This document shows positions 10,273-19,669 of a stretch of 64,000 bases of DNA, piece after piece. The stretch spans positions 57,650 to 121,649 of the forward strand of contig CAVRBK010000062.1 of NCBI GenBank assembly GCA_963719025.1, written 5' to 3'. A program made the translations under genes and the position numbers. The stretch comes from Thiosocius sp963719025 (GTDB lineage Bacteria; Pseudomonadota; Gammaproteobacteria; Chromatiales; Chromatiaceae). Below the pieces are notes generated by a model, which did not search any database, was not told the DNA's origin, and saw nothing but the letters and a program-made list of their open reading frames with translations. Numbering within the stretch: the stretch's first letter is position 1; every line of letters starts with the position of its first letter.

Positions 10273-10465
10273 ACCTTTTGGAACAACCAGGTACGTCTAT
10301 TTCGAAATCGAATCAACCTGGCCGCGGGCGCGCCCGGGCGGTCTTGTAACGGCCTATGGTTTTGTTTTGGACGCCGCAACAGTGCGCCGGAGTATCGCAC
10401 ACACCAACCAAGGTTATGCAAAGCTTTTCTCGCCAGAACTTGGCCTGGATCAGTAACTGCGGGCA

Positions 10466-10492
10466 CAAAAAAGCCGGCCACTTGGGCCGGCT
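10466..10492 (-). terminator. Rho-independent terminator after the DUF302 gene
   Basis: AGCCGGCC / GGCCGGCT stem with a 5-base loop, followed on the minus strand by six T residues, 28 bases past the DUF302 stop codon. It separates the DUF302 transcript from the SQR-like gene. Confidence 0.85.
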
Positions 10493-10519
10493 CCTGGCGC
10501 TTCGATGTACGGCGGGGTT

Positions 10520-11047
10520 TTAAAGGTCGCCATTCACTCCGGCGTCGACAATGCTGTAGATGGTGTCACGCACCTGCTTGGCCAGCGGCTGCAGGTCTTC
10601 CGGCAGATCGACCGCATGCAGCATCATGTCCATGTTCATGGTCACGATCCAGCCCTTGCCGTCGGAATCCTGCAGCACGGCGACACGACACGGCAGGAAT
10701 CCGGCGAAGATGATGTTGTGCTCTACCATCTTCTTGGCGATCAGGGCATCGCAGAAGGCGAGGATGCGCATGTAGTTGGCTTCCTCTCCCATGGCCTGGA
10801 CCTGTTCAGACAGCGGCAGATCGGCGACCAGTTTGAAATTCAGACCGTTGGCACGCAGTTTCATCGATTCGATGGCGTCGTCGACGGTCACATCCTCGGC
10901 GATCTCGAAACGCTGGATGCTGCTGTCGATCATCTGCTGGGCGATGACCTTGTCGAAGGCCGGGGTGTCGAGATCCTTCTTGCTGCCCGCCTGGACGGAT
11001 GCGGCCAGGCCGATGATCAGTGCGAAAGAAAGTATCAGTTTGTTCAT
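10520..11047 (-). CDS. Exported DUF302 domain protein
   Basis: A 175-residue protein with a signal peptide (MNKLILSFALIIGLAASVQA) and a DUF302-type domain. The conserved core is visible in ESMKLRANGLNFKLVADLPLS, the cysteine-bearing RILAFCDALIAKKMVEH, and FLPCRVAVLQDSDGKGWIV followed by MNMDMMLH. DUF302 domains are common in sulfur oxidisers and are often encoded near sulfide- or persulfide-handling genes; the biochemical role is unresolved. I start at the ATG at 11047, where the signal peptide begins. Codirectional with the SQR-like gene but separated by a terminator. Confidence 0.8.
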   Translation of the reverse strand: MNKLILSFALIIGLAASVQAGSKKDLDTPAFDKVIAQQMIDSSIQRFEIAEDVTVDDAIESMKLRANGLNFKLVADLPLSEQVQAMGEEANYMRILAFCDALIAKKMVEHNIIFAGFLPCRVAVLQDSDGKGWIVTMNMDMMLHAVDLPEDLQPLAKQVRDTIYSIVDAGVNGDL

Positions 11048-11221
11048 TTGTTTTGGTCCTCTAGAGTTCTCAGGCACCGCAATCAGGATTCGACCGGCGG
11101 CATGGATTCGGAAGCGGGATTGTACCCAAACCCTCGCCCGTTGCGACGGCATGGGGCTAAAGACGTGAGACGCGGCCCGCCCTTCCATAATTTTTACTTA
11201 TATGTTTATCGTTTTATGGGA

Positions 11222-12685
11222 TCAGCGCGTTTTCAGGTACTCGAGCAATGCCAGGCGTTGCGATTCCGACAGATGGGTACCGAAATCATGGCCCTGCGCC
11301 GAATTGGCGCGCAGCCGTGTCTCGTGCAGGGTACCGGCAGCCCTTGCCTCATCGCTGACCGTGACAAACCCCACCTTGACCGGATCGTACACGTTGTAGC
11401 CGCGGTAAAACGCCTTTGGCCGTCGCTCCGGCGGCAGCAGCAAATCGTACAGCGTGGGCACAGAACCGTTGTGCAGGTAGGGCGCGCGCAGCCATATGCC
11501 ATCGAGAAACTGTGCGACATAGCCGGTGAGGGGTTCCTCGACCAGACCTTTGCGCTCGATCCCCATGTCATCGACCACCGCGTTGGCCTCGCGCGCCGCC
11601 TTTTCATTCCAGGTGTCCATACGTCCCCGGTCGGTGCCGATCTCGTCCAGCGCAACAATCGTCCCGGTACGCTCACTCGCATGACACTGCGCACAATTCG
11701 CGGCAAAGATGTCCTCGCCCGCCGCGGCCATGGCCTCATCGATGGCAAACGGATAGGACGGTGCCGGTTTGCTCGAAAGGTAACTGACCAGCCAGTCTAT
11801 ATGTCCGAGAAAGTCCTCCTGGTCTTTTGGCTCGGCTCCCATCAGCCCCAGCGCGGAATCGATAATCACCGAATAGGCATTATGGCTGTCGCCGGCAAAG
11901 TTCATGCGATGCCCGAGTTCGCTACGGTACTTCGCCAGGTTCCACACCGATGGCATGTCGGTCGGACCGAAACTGTCGTCCATCGGCCAGCGGATCATGA
12001 AGTACTTGGTCAGGTTCATCGCGTCATCACGACCGCGCCCCCACTCGGGAAAGTCCTCCCGGTAGATCCACTCGAACTGCGCTTCACGCTCGATCAGGGT
12101 CTTGCGCGTGATCGGGATGATCAGGTAGCGATAGATCAGGCGATCGATCCAATCGAGATCGGCCGCCAGGTTGATCTCGGCCATCATCGTATCGGCATTG
12201 AACCGGGGGTCTTTCGCACAATCGACAAGGAAGCGGAAGAATGCCTCGAGGTCGAGCGTGTGGTTGGGGCCGGTCGGCACCAGTACCGGCTCGGCATCGC
12301 GTTTCACCCGGTAACTTGCGGTGTGACAGACCGCACAGTTATTGGCCACGCGATCAAAACCGATGCGCCGCTTGGAGAACCCGATCGGCAGTTCCTCACC
12401 CGGCTCCCAGGCCACGCCGAAAGAGGCATAGCCACCGGGACCGGGCAGCTTGTCCGGAAACACACGTGGCAGGACATAGAAGATCCAGTACGGGATACCG
12501 GCATCCTGCTCGGCGCCGATCGAGCCGTACTTGAAGCGCTCATCCGGATCATCGAACACCGTCGCGGGATAGGCGTGCAGCAGACGGTCCCATGCGGTGT
12601 AACCCACAATGACACCGACAAAAAGCAATACGACCCCGCTCACCTTCAACCACCGGGGAAGCCGTTTGAGTATGCGCATGATCAT
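11222..12685 (-). CDS. Di-haem c-type cytochrome, RoxA-like (last gene of cytochrome operon)
   Basis: A 487-residue protein anchored by one N-terminal helix (VSGVVLLFVGVIVGYTAW) with a large periplasmic domain. Two haem-binding motifs are seen: C117-AVC-H121 and C331-AQC-H335. The C-terminal block GIWLRAPYLHNGSVPTLYDL, then LLPPERRPKAFYRG and YNVYDPVKVGF, matches the RoxA-like cytochrome family, related to di-haem peroxidases and rubber oxygenases. Substrate cannot be told from sequence. It starts 4 bases after its paralogue at 12690-14177 and shares its overall plan and first haem spacing, so the pair probably arose by tandem duplication. Confidence 0.85.
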   Translation of the reverse strand: MIMRILKRLPRWLKVSGVVLLFVGVIVGYTAWDRLLHAYPATVFDDPDERFKYGSIGAEQDAGIPYWIFYVLPRVFPDKLPGPGGYASFGVAWEPGEELPIGFSKRRIGFDRVANNCAVCHTASYRVKRDAEPVLVPTGPNHTLDLEAFFRFLVDCAKDPRFNADTMMAEINLAADLDWIDRLIYRYLIIPITRKTLIEREAQFEWIYREDFPEWGRGRDDAMNLTKYFMIRWPMDDSFGPTDMPSVWNLAKYRSELGHRMNFAGDSHNAYSVIIDSALGLMGAEPKDQEDFLGHIDWLVSYLSSKPAPSYPFAIDEAMAAAGEDIFAANCAQCHASERTGTIVALDEIGTDRGRMDTWNEKAAREANAVVDDMGIERKGLVEEPLTGYVAQFLDGIWLRAPYLHNGSVPTLYDLLLPPERRPKAFYRGYNVYDPVKVGFVTVSDEARAAGTLHETRLRANSAQGHDFGTHLSESQRLALLEYLKTR

Positions 12686-12689
12686 CCCC

Positions 12690-14177
12690 TTAGAAGGTTT
12701 TCAGGTATTCGATCAGGGCCCACTTCTGCGAGTCGCTGAGGGCCGTTCCGTAGCGTTCACCCTCATGTCCGCGGTTGCTGTTACCGGGTACCGAGGTGTC
12801 GTAGAGAAAGAAGTCGCGGCCGTTTTCCGCTGCCTGATCGGCAACGAACCCGAGCGCGCGCGGATCGTAGCGGTCATTGCCGCGCCAGAAGGTCTTGGGA
12901 CGTTGCGCCGCCGGCTGCAGCAGGTCCCACATGGTCGGCACCGAACCGTTGTGCAGGTAGGGCGCACGCAGCCACAGGCCATCCATCGGCGCATTGGCAT
13001 AGCCGAAGGTCTTGCGGAAACTGCGGAAGCGGTATGCGGTACCGGCATAGGGTGTACCCAGGTTCAGTGCCAGTTCGGGGGTGAACGACTGCAGCCTCCC
13101 CGGATCGGTGCCGATCTCCTGTAGCGGAACAACCTTCCCTACCTGGGCGCCACTGAAGTCCGTCCCGTTTTTGCCGTGGCAATCGGCGCAATAGTGTTGG
13201 TAAAGCGGCCGACCCTGTTCGGCCAGCGTCTGGTCGACCGCAAAATGATCGGCAAATGCCGGCGGCGTGGCCGCGGCGTTCCAGGCCTGGATGCGCGCGA
13301 TCGCGGCGTGATCGATCAGCCGTGGGGTGGCCCCGGTGCCAAACGAGGCATTGAGATTACGCTCCTCGACACGATCATTGTTGCCATCCCAATGCAACTG
13401 CATACCCTGCTTCCTGGCCTGGTTCCAGATCGTGGGAAAGTCGGCCGCGCCAAGCAGTTCATCCGGACGCAGATCCTCGATCGGAAAGTTGAACAGCGCC
13501 TTGGCCGAGTTGAAGGTATCAACCCGTCCGGGCCCCCAGTCGGGTTGGATATGCAGGAAGCGCAACCGACCCAGCAGACCGGTCACACCATCACGCATCA
13601 GGTGAACCGCCAGCGGGTACACCAGGTACCTGTCGATCAGATCGAGATCCGCACCGGCCGCCTGGATGCGCGGTATCACCTGGTTGGGTGTGAAGCGGCG
13701 ATCAGCCACGCAGCGATGCATGAATTTCTGGAACGCCATCAGGTCCAGGGTGTTGGCCCCCATGCCAGCAACAAGCAGCGGCTCGGCATCGATCGCGGTA
13801 CGCACCGTTGAGGTATGACACACGGCGCAGTTCAGGAACACCCGGTCCATGCCCAGGTGGCGACGTTTCGACATGCCTACCGGCAGATCTTTGCCGGGCT
13901 CGTAGATCATACCGACCGATTCGAATCCCTCGCCAGGAAGGTGGTCGCCGCAGACCTCTGGCAGCACCTGCCATATCCAATAGGGAAAGCCGAGATTCCG
14001 CTCGCCACCGGTCGAACCGTATTTGAAGTGCTCGACCGGATCTTCGTAGCTGACCGGCTCATCACGCATGAAACGTTGCGCCAGCAACAGCCCGATCAAC
14101 AGCAGTAACAGCAGGCTTACCCACACGGCAATGCGCCACCAGTTGCGCGTAGGAGATTTTGCACTCTCGGGACTCAT
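12690..14177 (-). CDS. Di-haem c-type cytochrome, RoxA-like
   Basis: A 495-residue paralogue of the gene that follows it. It has a membrane anchor (VWVSLLLLLLIGLLLAQRF), haem motifs C117-AVC-H121 and C330-ADC-H334, and the family end GLWLRAPYLHNGSVPTMWDL, then QRPKTFWRGNDRYDP. The shared HFKYGS-GE--GFPYW-W-VLP segment near residue 50-72 is also present in the next gene, so similarity extends over the full length. Residues between 210 and 310 differ more (YFMIRWPMDD there, ALFNFPIEDL here). Likely periplasmic electron-transfer or oxygenase/peroxidase-type function; the actual reaction is unknown. Confidence 0.85.
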   Translation of the reverse strand: MSPESAKSPTRNWWRIAVWVSLLLLLLIGLLLAQRFMRDEPVSYEDPVEHFKYGSTGGERNLGFPYWIWQVLPEVCGDHLPGEGFESVGMIYEPGKDLPVGMSKRRHLGMDRVFLNCAVCHTSTVRTAIDAEPLLVAGMGANTLDLMAFQKFMHRCVADRRFTPNQVIPRIQAAGADLDLIDRYLVYPLAVHLMRDGVTGLLGRLRFLHIQPDWGPGRVDTFNSAKALFNFPIEDLRPDELLGAADFPTIWNQARKQGMQLHWDGNNDRVEERNLNASFGTGATPRLIDHAAIARIQAWNAAATPPAFADHFAVDQTLAEQGRPLYQHYCADCHGKNGTDFSGAQVGKVVPLQEIGTDPGRLQSFTPELALNLGTPYAGTAYRFRSFRKTFGYANAPMDGLWLRAPYLHNGSVPTMWDLLQPAAQRPKTFWRGNDRYDPRALGFVADQAAENGRDFFLYDTSVPGNSNRGHEGERYGTALSDSQKWALIEYLKTF

Positions 14178-14201
14178 GTCGCTGTTTCCTCTTGCATTCC
14201 T

Positions 14202-16310
14202 TTAGCCCGTTGGAAGACACGCTCGCAGGTCGGAATATTGTTTGGAGCGGGCTAGCTGCCGTTCCGACAAAGGCACGGCACCGAGGCGTGCGATTTCCCG
14301 CAACGATTGGCGCAATTTGGGAAGCAGACCATTCGCCCACTGCGTGCGTTCGGTGTCGCCCATGGCGCCCGTATGTACCGGCGGCATCGGCGTCTTTGCG
14401 CGCTGGTCGGCACTCAGATCCCACATCGCCAGGCGGTACTGGATGCGCTCGGCGCATTGCGCGACCTTGCCGAGCACCTGCTCAGCGGAGCCGGCGAGAA
14501 AATTCGGCGGAAACGGCTCGGCCGAACGATGGCAGGCCCCGCAAACGGTGAAAAACGGCGCCAGCAGCGTATCCTTCGGCGCTGCTTCAATCTTCTCGGT
14601 TTGGATCTTCGGTTGCGGCGGTGTTTGGCTGCAGCACCAGTCGAGGTGGTCCATCTGCAGCTCGGCAAACAACAACGGGAGGATTTCCGCCCGGCCGAAC
14701 ACGGCTGTCACCAAGGGCCGGTCCGGGTGCGTCTCAAGACGCTGCAGCGCGGCAAGCACGGATTCGAATTCATGCCGAAGCTGTACGCTGACCCGGACCT
14801 CGGCAGCCGCGGAATCCGGCCAAGCCAACGTCAGCATACCCAGCGCATCGCCGTCGGCCAGCCGCACCCGTTTGAGCGCGTCCGGCCGGCGCAGGGTCAT
14901 CTGCCAACCCTCCGTAGCGGCGGCATTCCCCGCCACCACGACACTGCCCTGATCCTCCCCGCGAACACGCAGGTTACGCAGGCGACCACTGATCACCTTG
15001 TCCGCTTCGGCACGGTAGATGATGCCGGTGAAGGCCAGGTCTTTTTCATTACAGACGAGTTTGAGCCGTTGCCCCTGCGACCCGGCCACCGGCCTGCCGG
15101 CACAGGACACCTGTAACAACGAATCCGCTGCCGCCATCGCGGCCAGCCTCGCATCGAGGCGCACCAGGTCGGGCCGGGCAAGGAACTGCGCCAGCCCGTG
15201 TACGGCGCGGCTCACCAGTTCATCGGCGTCGGGTGACCAATGCGACTTGGGCGGACGCGGCAACAAGGGGTCCAGCGCCGCCGGGACATCGGCCGATCGG
15301 GCGCCGGCATCGGCATCGGCGGCATAGGCCGCTTTCTGCATGCCGGCTTGCAGTGGCCGGCGGTTCGGAATGTCGGGATCAGGCAGCCAGAGACCATCGG
15401 GCCAGAGGCGCAGACGCTGCCGCTGCATGACCTGGCGCAGCATCGAATCGTAGACCTCGCTCGAGCGTTCGAAGCCGCGTCCGCCACTCAACCCAAGCTG
15501 CAGCGCCCTGGCGAGCAGGGCGGAGCGGCATTGCCCACCCTGGCGGCCATCCCCACAGCCCTCGCCCCACAGGCGCTGGGTCAGTGCAAAATCGTTTGCC
15601 CGGTCAGTGGCATTGTCAATGGCATAGGCCGCATCGACACCTGCGCGTGTCGGCAGGCGATAGAAATCCCTGCCGCTGTCCTGCAACTGCCTGGCAACGT
15701 GCGCATTGGCGTTGGTCTCATCCCACAGGGGACGGGCAAAAATCGGTGCGCCATTCTGATGGCAGGCCATGCACACCACGCGCCGCGAATACTGCACCCG
15801 CGGTGACCCGCCCGGTCGGTAGTCGCGAACGACCTGGAACTCGAACCGCGCCGCGGCCTCGTTGTAGCTGATGACCTCCAGCACACCCGCCGCCTCGAGG
15901 TAGCCGAGGAACAGCCGGTCGCGCAGCAATACACCGGCCTGCTTTTCATCGGCAGCCGGCTCGGCATCCACCGCGACCACGACCCTGGGAGAGGCGAAGA
16001 ACGCAGGTGCCGCGGCATTGCGCTGCAGAGACCGGCCAAGCGGGATCAGCACGGTCTTCAACGGATGATCGAGATAGGCGCCCTCCCGGTCGGTCTGCTT
16101 GCGCAGATGCTGTAACAGGCGAGTGAACGGGAACGGCACGGTCTGGCGGCCGTTTTCGATCGTCAGATGGTCGAACAGGGAGCGCCCCTGCGGTGGAATA
16201 TCCGGACCAGGGTTGTCCGGGTCTAAGGCCCACACGGGAGCCGCACCGCTTGCGCCGTCTGCGACCAGGGCAAACAGCAATGCAAGAAACAGCTTTCGCC
16301 CGACCACCAC
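14202..16310 (-). CDS. Large exported di-haem cytochrome of unknown family
   Basis: A 702-residue protein with a signal peptide (KLFLALLFALVADGASGA). Haem motifs are C180-MAC-H184 in SRRVVCMACHQNGAPIFAR and C590-GAC-H594 in FFTVCGACHRSAEPFPP. The two haem sites are about 400 residues apart and separated by a region without recognised domains, including a beta-rich stretch around 440-500. The post-haem sequences QNGAPIFARPLWDETNAN and PFPPNFLAG resemble the haem loops of other large uncharacterised periplasmic cytochromes. It lies 24 bases upstream of the RoxA-like pair in the operon. No catalytic assignment is possible from sequence alone. Confidence 0.75.
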   Translation of the reverse strand: MVVGRKLFLALLFALVADGASGAAPVWALDPDNPGPDIPPQGRSLFDHLTIENGRQTVPFPFTRLLQHLRKQTDREGAYLDHPLKTVLIPLGRSLQRNAAAPAFFASPRVVVAVDAEPAADEKQAGVLLRDRLFLGYLEAAGVLEVISYNEAAARFEFQVVRDYRPGGSPRVQYSRRVVCMACHQNGAPIFARPLWDETNANAHVARQLQDSGRDFYRLPTRAGVDAAYAIDNATDRANDFALTQRLWGEGCGDGRQGGQCRSALLARALQLGLSGGRGFERSSEVYDSMLRQVMQRQRLRLWPDGLWLPDPDIPNRRPLQAGMQKAAYAADADAGARSADVPAALDPLLPRPPKSHWSPDADELVSRAVHGLAQFLARPDLVRLDARLAAMAAADSLLQVSCAGRPVAGSQGQRLKLVCNEKDLAFTGIIYRAEADKVISGRLRNLRVRGEDQGSVVVAGNAAATEGWQMTLRRPDALKRVRLADGDALGMLTLAWPDSAAAEVRVSVQLRHEFESVLAALQRLETHPDRPLVTAVFGRAEILPLLFAELQMDHLDWCCSQTPPQPKIQTEKIEAAPKDTLLAPFFTVCGACHRSAEPFPPNFLAGSAEQVLGKVAQCAERIQYRLAMWDLSADQRAKTPMPPVHTGAMGDTERTQWANGLLPKLRQSLREIARLGAVPLSERQLARSKQYSDLRACLPTG

Positions 16311-16326
16311 GGCATGCCCCTTATCC

Positions 16327-17226
16327 TCAGCGCCCCAGCGCCGCCAGTCGACCCGGCTGCTGACTGCCGGTCCAGCAGTCTTCCGCCACGCGGCCGGTCT
16401 GCTGGAACCCTGCAGCGCCCGCTTCGGCGACCTCTTCGTTGTACAGCGTGAAGTTCAGCAGGAAGACATGCCCCATGTAGGCGCGTCCAAGGTAGAACCC
16501 GGGTCGCACCATGCGGATCTCGTCGCGGATCTTCAGCCCTCTGCGACCGGCCAGAAAATCGGGACGTTCGCGATAGCCCTCGATCTCGTCGTTGAAGGCG
16601 TAATCGATGATGATCGATTCGCGCCGCGAATCCAGCAGGCTCTGCCCACAGTAGAGCTTCGCCGGGAACAGCAACCAGGCGTCGTCCTGAATCAGCCCCA
16701 GGATCTTGCGCCCGGGAATGTCGGTCTTTGGCAGGCCGTCAGGATCGTCGACCACCAGCTTCAGCAGCTTGCGGTCCTGGATCATGTTACGCAGCAGTCG
16801 GTCTTCACGATAAAAGACCTTGCCCTTCCATAGCATCTGCCCCATCGTTTCGAGTTTCTTCAGTTTGATCCTGACTGCCAGCCCCTTGAGGCCGCCCATC
16901 AATTCAGAGAGACGCTTGGCCCCGCCGCCATCGGCAAAGAAGAAGGTACCGTTGTAGGCGCCGTCCGGTACCGGGCCCGCGGTCAGGCGCGCATACACCT
17001 GGTCGACCTGTTCCTGGCTGAGGGTTGCGAGGTTTTGCGGCGTCAGCTTCATCAACTGCTCGGCACTCAAGGGCAATTCGTGTTCGACCCGGGCCAGATC
17101 CGGCTTGCTGTCATAACGGTCGCCGTGGCCGAGAAACGGCACGTCCGGTGGGCTGACGTCGCTGCATCCGGCAAGCAGGGAAACGGCGGCAAGGGTCCCG
17201 AGCAGAATCCTGTATGACATCTTCAT
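16327..17226 (-). CDS. Lipoprotein of the cytochrome operon
   Basis: A 299-residue lipoprotein: the signal ends in a lipobox (LAAVSLLAGC, Cys at about 21). After the signal comes an acidic linker, then a folded domain with GAYNGTFFFADGGGAKRLSE, LKGLAVRIKLKKLETMGQMLWKG in two pieces, and a long YLGRAYMGHVFLLNFTLYN end. No haem motif. I do not recognise the domain. Short gaps (5 bases from the 812-residue cytochrome, 16 bases to the 702-residue one) place it inside the operon, so it may anchor or organise the cytochromes at the outer or inner membrane. That role is inference. Confidence 0.75.
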   Translation of the reverse strand: MKMSYRILLGTLAAVSLLAGCSDVSPPDVPFLGHGDRYDSKPDLARVEHELPLSAEQLMKLTPQNLATLSQEQVDQVYARLTAGPVPDGAYNGTFFFADGGGAKRLSELMGGLKGLAVRIKLKKLETMGQMLWKGKVFYREDRLLRNMIQDRKLLKLVVDDPDGLPKTDIPGRKILGLIQDDAWLLFPAKLYCGQSLLDSRRESIIIDYAFNDEIEGYRERPDFLAGRRGLKIRDEIRMVRPGFYLGRAYMGHVFLLNFTLYNEEVAEAGAAGFQQTGRVAEDCWTGSQQPGRLAALGR

Positions 17227-17231
17227 CTCCT

Positions 17232-19669
17232 TTAGAGCGTCGCCAGGAACGCGGTGAGGGCGCGTTTGTCGTCGTCGGGCAGACTCTCGCCAAAGCGGTG
17301 ACCGGCATTCTCGACCGTGGCCGTGCAGGTGCTGTACAGACGACTGAGTAGCGGCAGCTTGTCACGCGCGATACCAATCACCTGGCCGGGATCCTTCAGC
17401 ACGGCCTTGGTCAGCCCGGCAACCTCGCTGGCACCCATCTGTGCCTCGCTGGGGCCGAGGCGCTGCACCATGCGCTCCTGCAACTTGTCGCTATCCACGA
17501 CCGACAGCACCATGTCGCGCAGCAGTTCCTTGTGCTGGAAGCTGCCGTAAAGACCGGCCGGGGTGCCGGCCGGCACCTCGACCTCGATACCGATCAGCTT
17601 TTCGTTTTCACCATCCCAGAGCTTCGGCCCGATCGCGCGACGTATCGGCTGATCGATCACGGTAATCTTTGGCACCCGTTTATCCGGGTTCAGCAGGCTG
17701 TCGACCGAGGCCAGAAACAACCCATAGCGGCCGTCAACAGAAGGGTCATAGGCAAAGCACTCGGGCGGGTCGGCGAGGCGCTGGCCCTGTGCATCAACAT
17801 AGGGTGAACGATAGAACTCATCATTCGGGTCGGACGGCTTGCCACATAACTCGGGGCCGATTGCATTGTTGTGCATGAAGGGCGCATGTGCCCAGAGGTC
17901 GACCAGCGACACGTTGCGGTAGTAGCCGCGCCCGCCACCGGTTGCGTCGTCGGCATTCGCATCCGGCTCGCGGGCACGATAGGTCTCCGAGGCGAACTCT
18001 TCCCAGACGTGACCGGTCATATGGTTCGAATGCAGCGAACGACAGCCATAGGTCCCAACCTCGGAGGCCGGCGACGCCTGGTCATTGCCCATCCAGTCCT
18101 CACGCACACCGGCAAGCTGCGATGCCTTGTGGAAATCACGCGCCTCGACGGGGCCGTCCTGGGACGAGTGACAACGGGCACAGTTCTGCGCAAAGACCAG
18201 CCTGCCGCGATCCACGGCACCCGGCCCAAAATCGCTTTCCAGGGCCTCTACCCAGTCGTCGAGATCCTCGTGACCCTTCGCCTTCCAGAGCGGTGTCGAG
18301 AATGCCTTCTTGGAGAGCAGGAAGTTGATCACGTCGTGCGCTCGATCCTCTACCGCGCGGAAGTTCGGACAATCGCGCCGACACTGCCCGACGTCGAACG
18401 GCGTCTGCCCGAAGTTGCGCTGTTCGGGATCGACCTGGTACAGATCGGTGAGGTGATTCAGCCAGCACTGCTCTGAACAGGAACCGATATTGATGTAAAC
18501 GCGCTGCACGGCGAGCAGGTCGCCTACCGAGTCCTCTCCGCCCTTGAGGATATGAAACACCGTCTCGCGTTCCGTCCCCTTCATCCAGCACTTGTTCGCC
18601 TTGCCCGATTCGCACCAGCACTGGCGATCGCCCGCGGTCTGCCGGACAGCTGTTCACCGCACGCCAGCGATCCACCAGTTCGTTATCGAAGCGTGGCCGT
18701 TGGCGCACATTGACCAGCGCGTTGATCGTGCCCGGGTTATTGACCTGATCGGTCGGTACCGCCGAGGTATCGACCACGCCCGGCCGGGTGTGTGAAAAGA
18801 CCTGCCATTGCAGGCTGTCTTCGCTCATGCCGGAGACCATCAGCTCGGACATGCGCGTGTACTGGTTGCCGATCGCGCCGATCAGGTTTTCCCATTTGGG
18901 ATTCGCCGGATCGGCCGGGCGGATTGAGCGGATCGAACGCGATATGGCAGGCACCGCAGGCCATGCCGATCAGAAAGGGCGGCTCTACCGAGCCATCAGC
19001 GAGCTTCTTGGCCTGGTAGTCGGATACCGTCGGCATCGTCCGACATGCGGCGTGCAAAGCCGTCCCAGCTGCCGAGCTTGCCACCATTCGACTTTGCGCC
19101 ACGCATCGGCATCGAAACGCGGGTTGGGAAACTTGCGCAGTCCCATCGCGCCGGTCGATGTGCCAAAGGCGAGATGACAGGGATCTTCGCGCAGGCCTTC
19201 GCCGGCATGCGGATGCCCGTCGGGCATCGGCGGCATCGATGAAATTGCAGGCCGGGTCGCGGTAACCCGGTCGACCGACGAACTTCAGCAGCTCATCGTC
19301 GCCATAGCACCAGTCGAAGCCGAAGGTCTCGTCGAGGCTCTTGGCCGGACACCCGGCAGAGCCCGGCGTGCAGCACCCGGGATTGTTGACCAGTCCCCAG
19401 ATCTTGAAACGCTGGTCACGCTTGTCCGCACGCAACACGCGCCACCAGTCGATCAGCACGCCCATGCGCTGTTGAAAGACGTAGGTATGAAAACGGTCAT
19501 TACCGGCCGTGGCCTTGTACCAGATCTCGCGCCCGGCACGTTCAGACGGCGTCAGGTCCGCTGAGCCGGCATGAAAACCGGCGTCACTGTACTCGCTTGA
19601 TACAGGGGCCGCCGCGAACAGAAAGAGACAGAATAACGCCACGACGATCGCAGCACTGCGGGTGTTCAT
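17232..19669 (-). CDS. Large RoxA-like c-type cytochrome, first gene of operon (frameshifted in this sequence)
   Basis: Joining frames gives about 812 residues with a signal peptide (MNTRSAAIVVALFCLFLF). Two haem motifs are seen: CGACH in FLIGMACGACHIAFDP and CARCH in VFAQNCARCHSSQDGP. The C-terminal half has LVDLWAHAPFMHNNAIGPE, the counterpart of the W-AP-HN motif of RoxA-like cytochromes. Cysteine-rich stretches GCCTPGSAGC and CWCESGKANKC lie before the second haem. The frame changes near 19236, 19070, 19040, 18925 and 18645, yet the protein resumes each time; most look like one-base insertions or deletions. I start at the ATG at 19669, preceded by GGAGGAA. It leads a five-gene operon with gaps of 4-24 bases. 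Confidence 0.75.

Noticed and set aside
10505..12739. Plus-strand open frame of over 700 codons opposite the DUF302 and cytochrome genes
   Set aside because: It crosses two real minus-strand genes and their terminator region and shows no plausible domain; it is a by-product of GC-rich codon usage.
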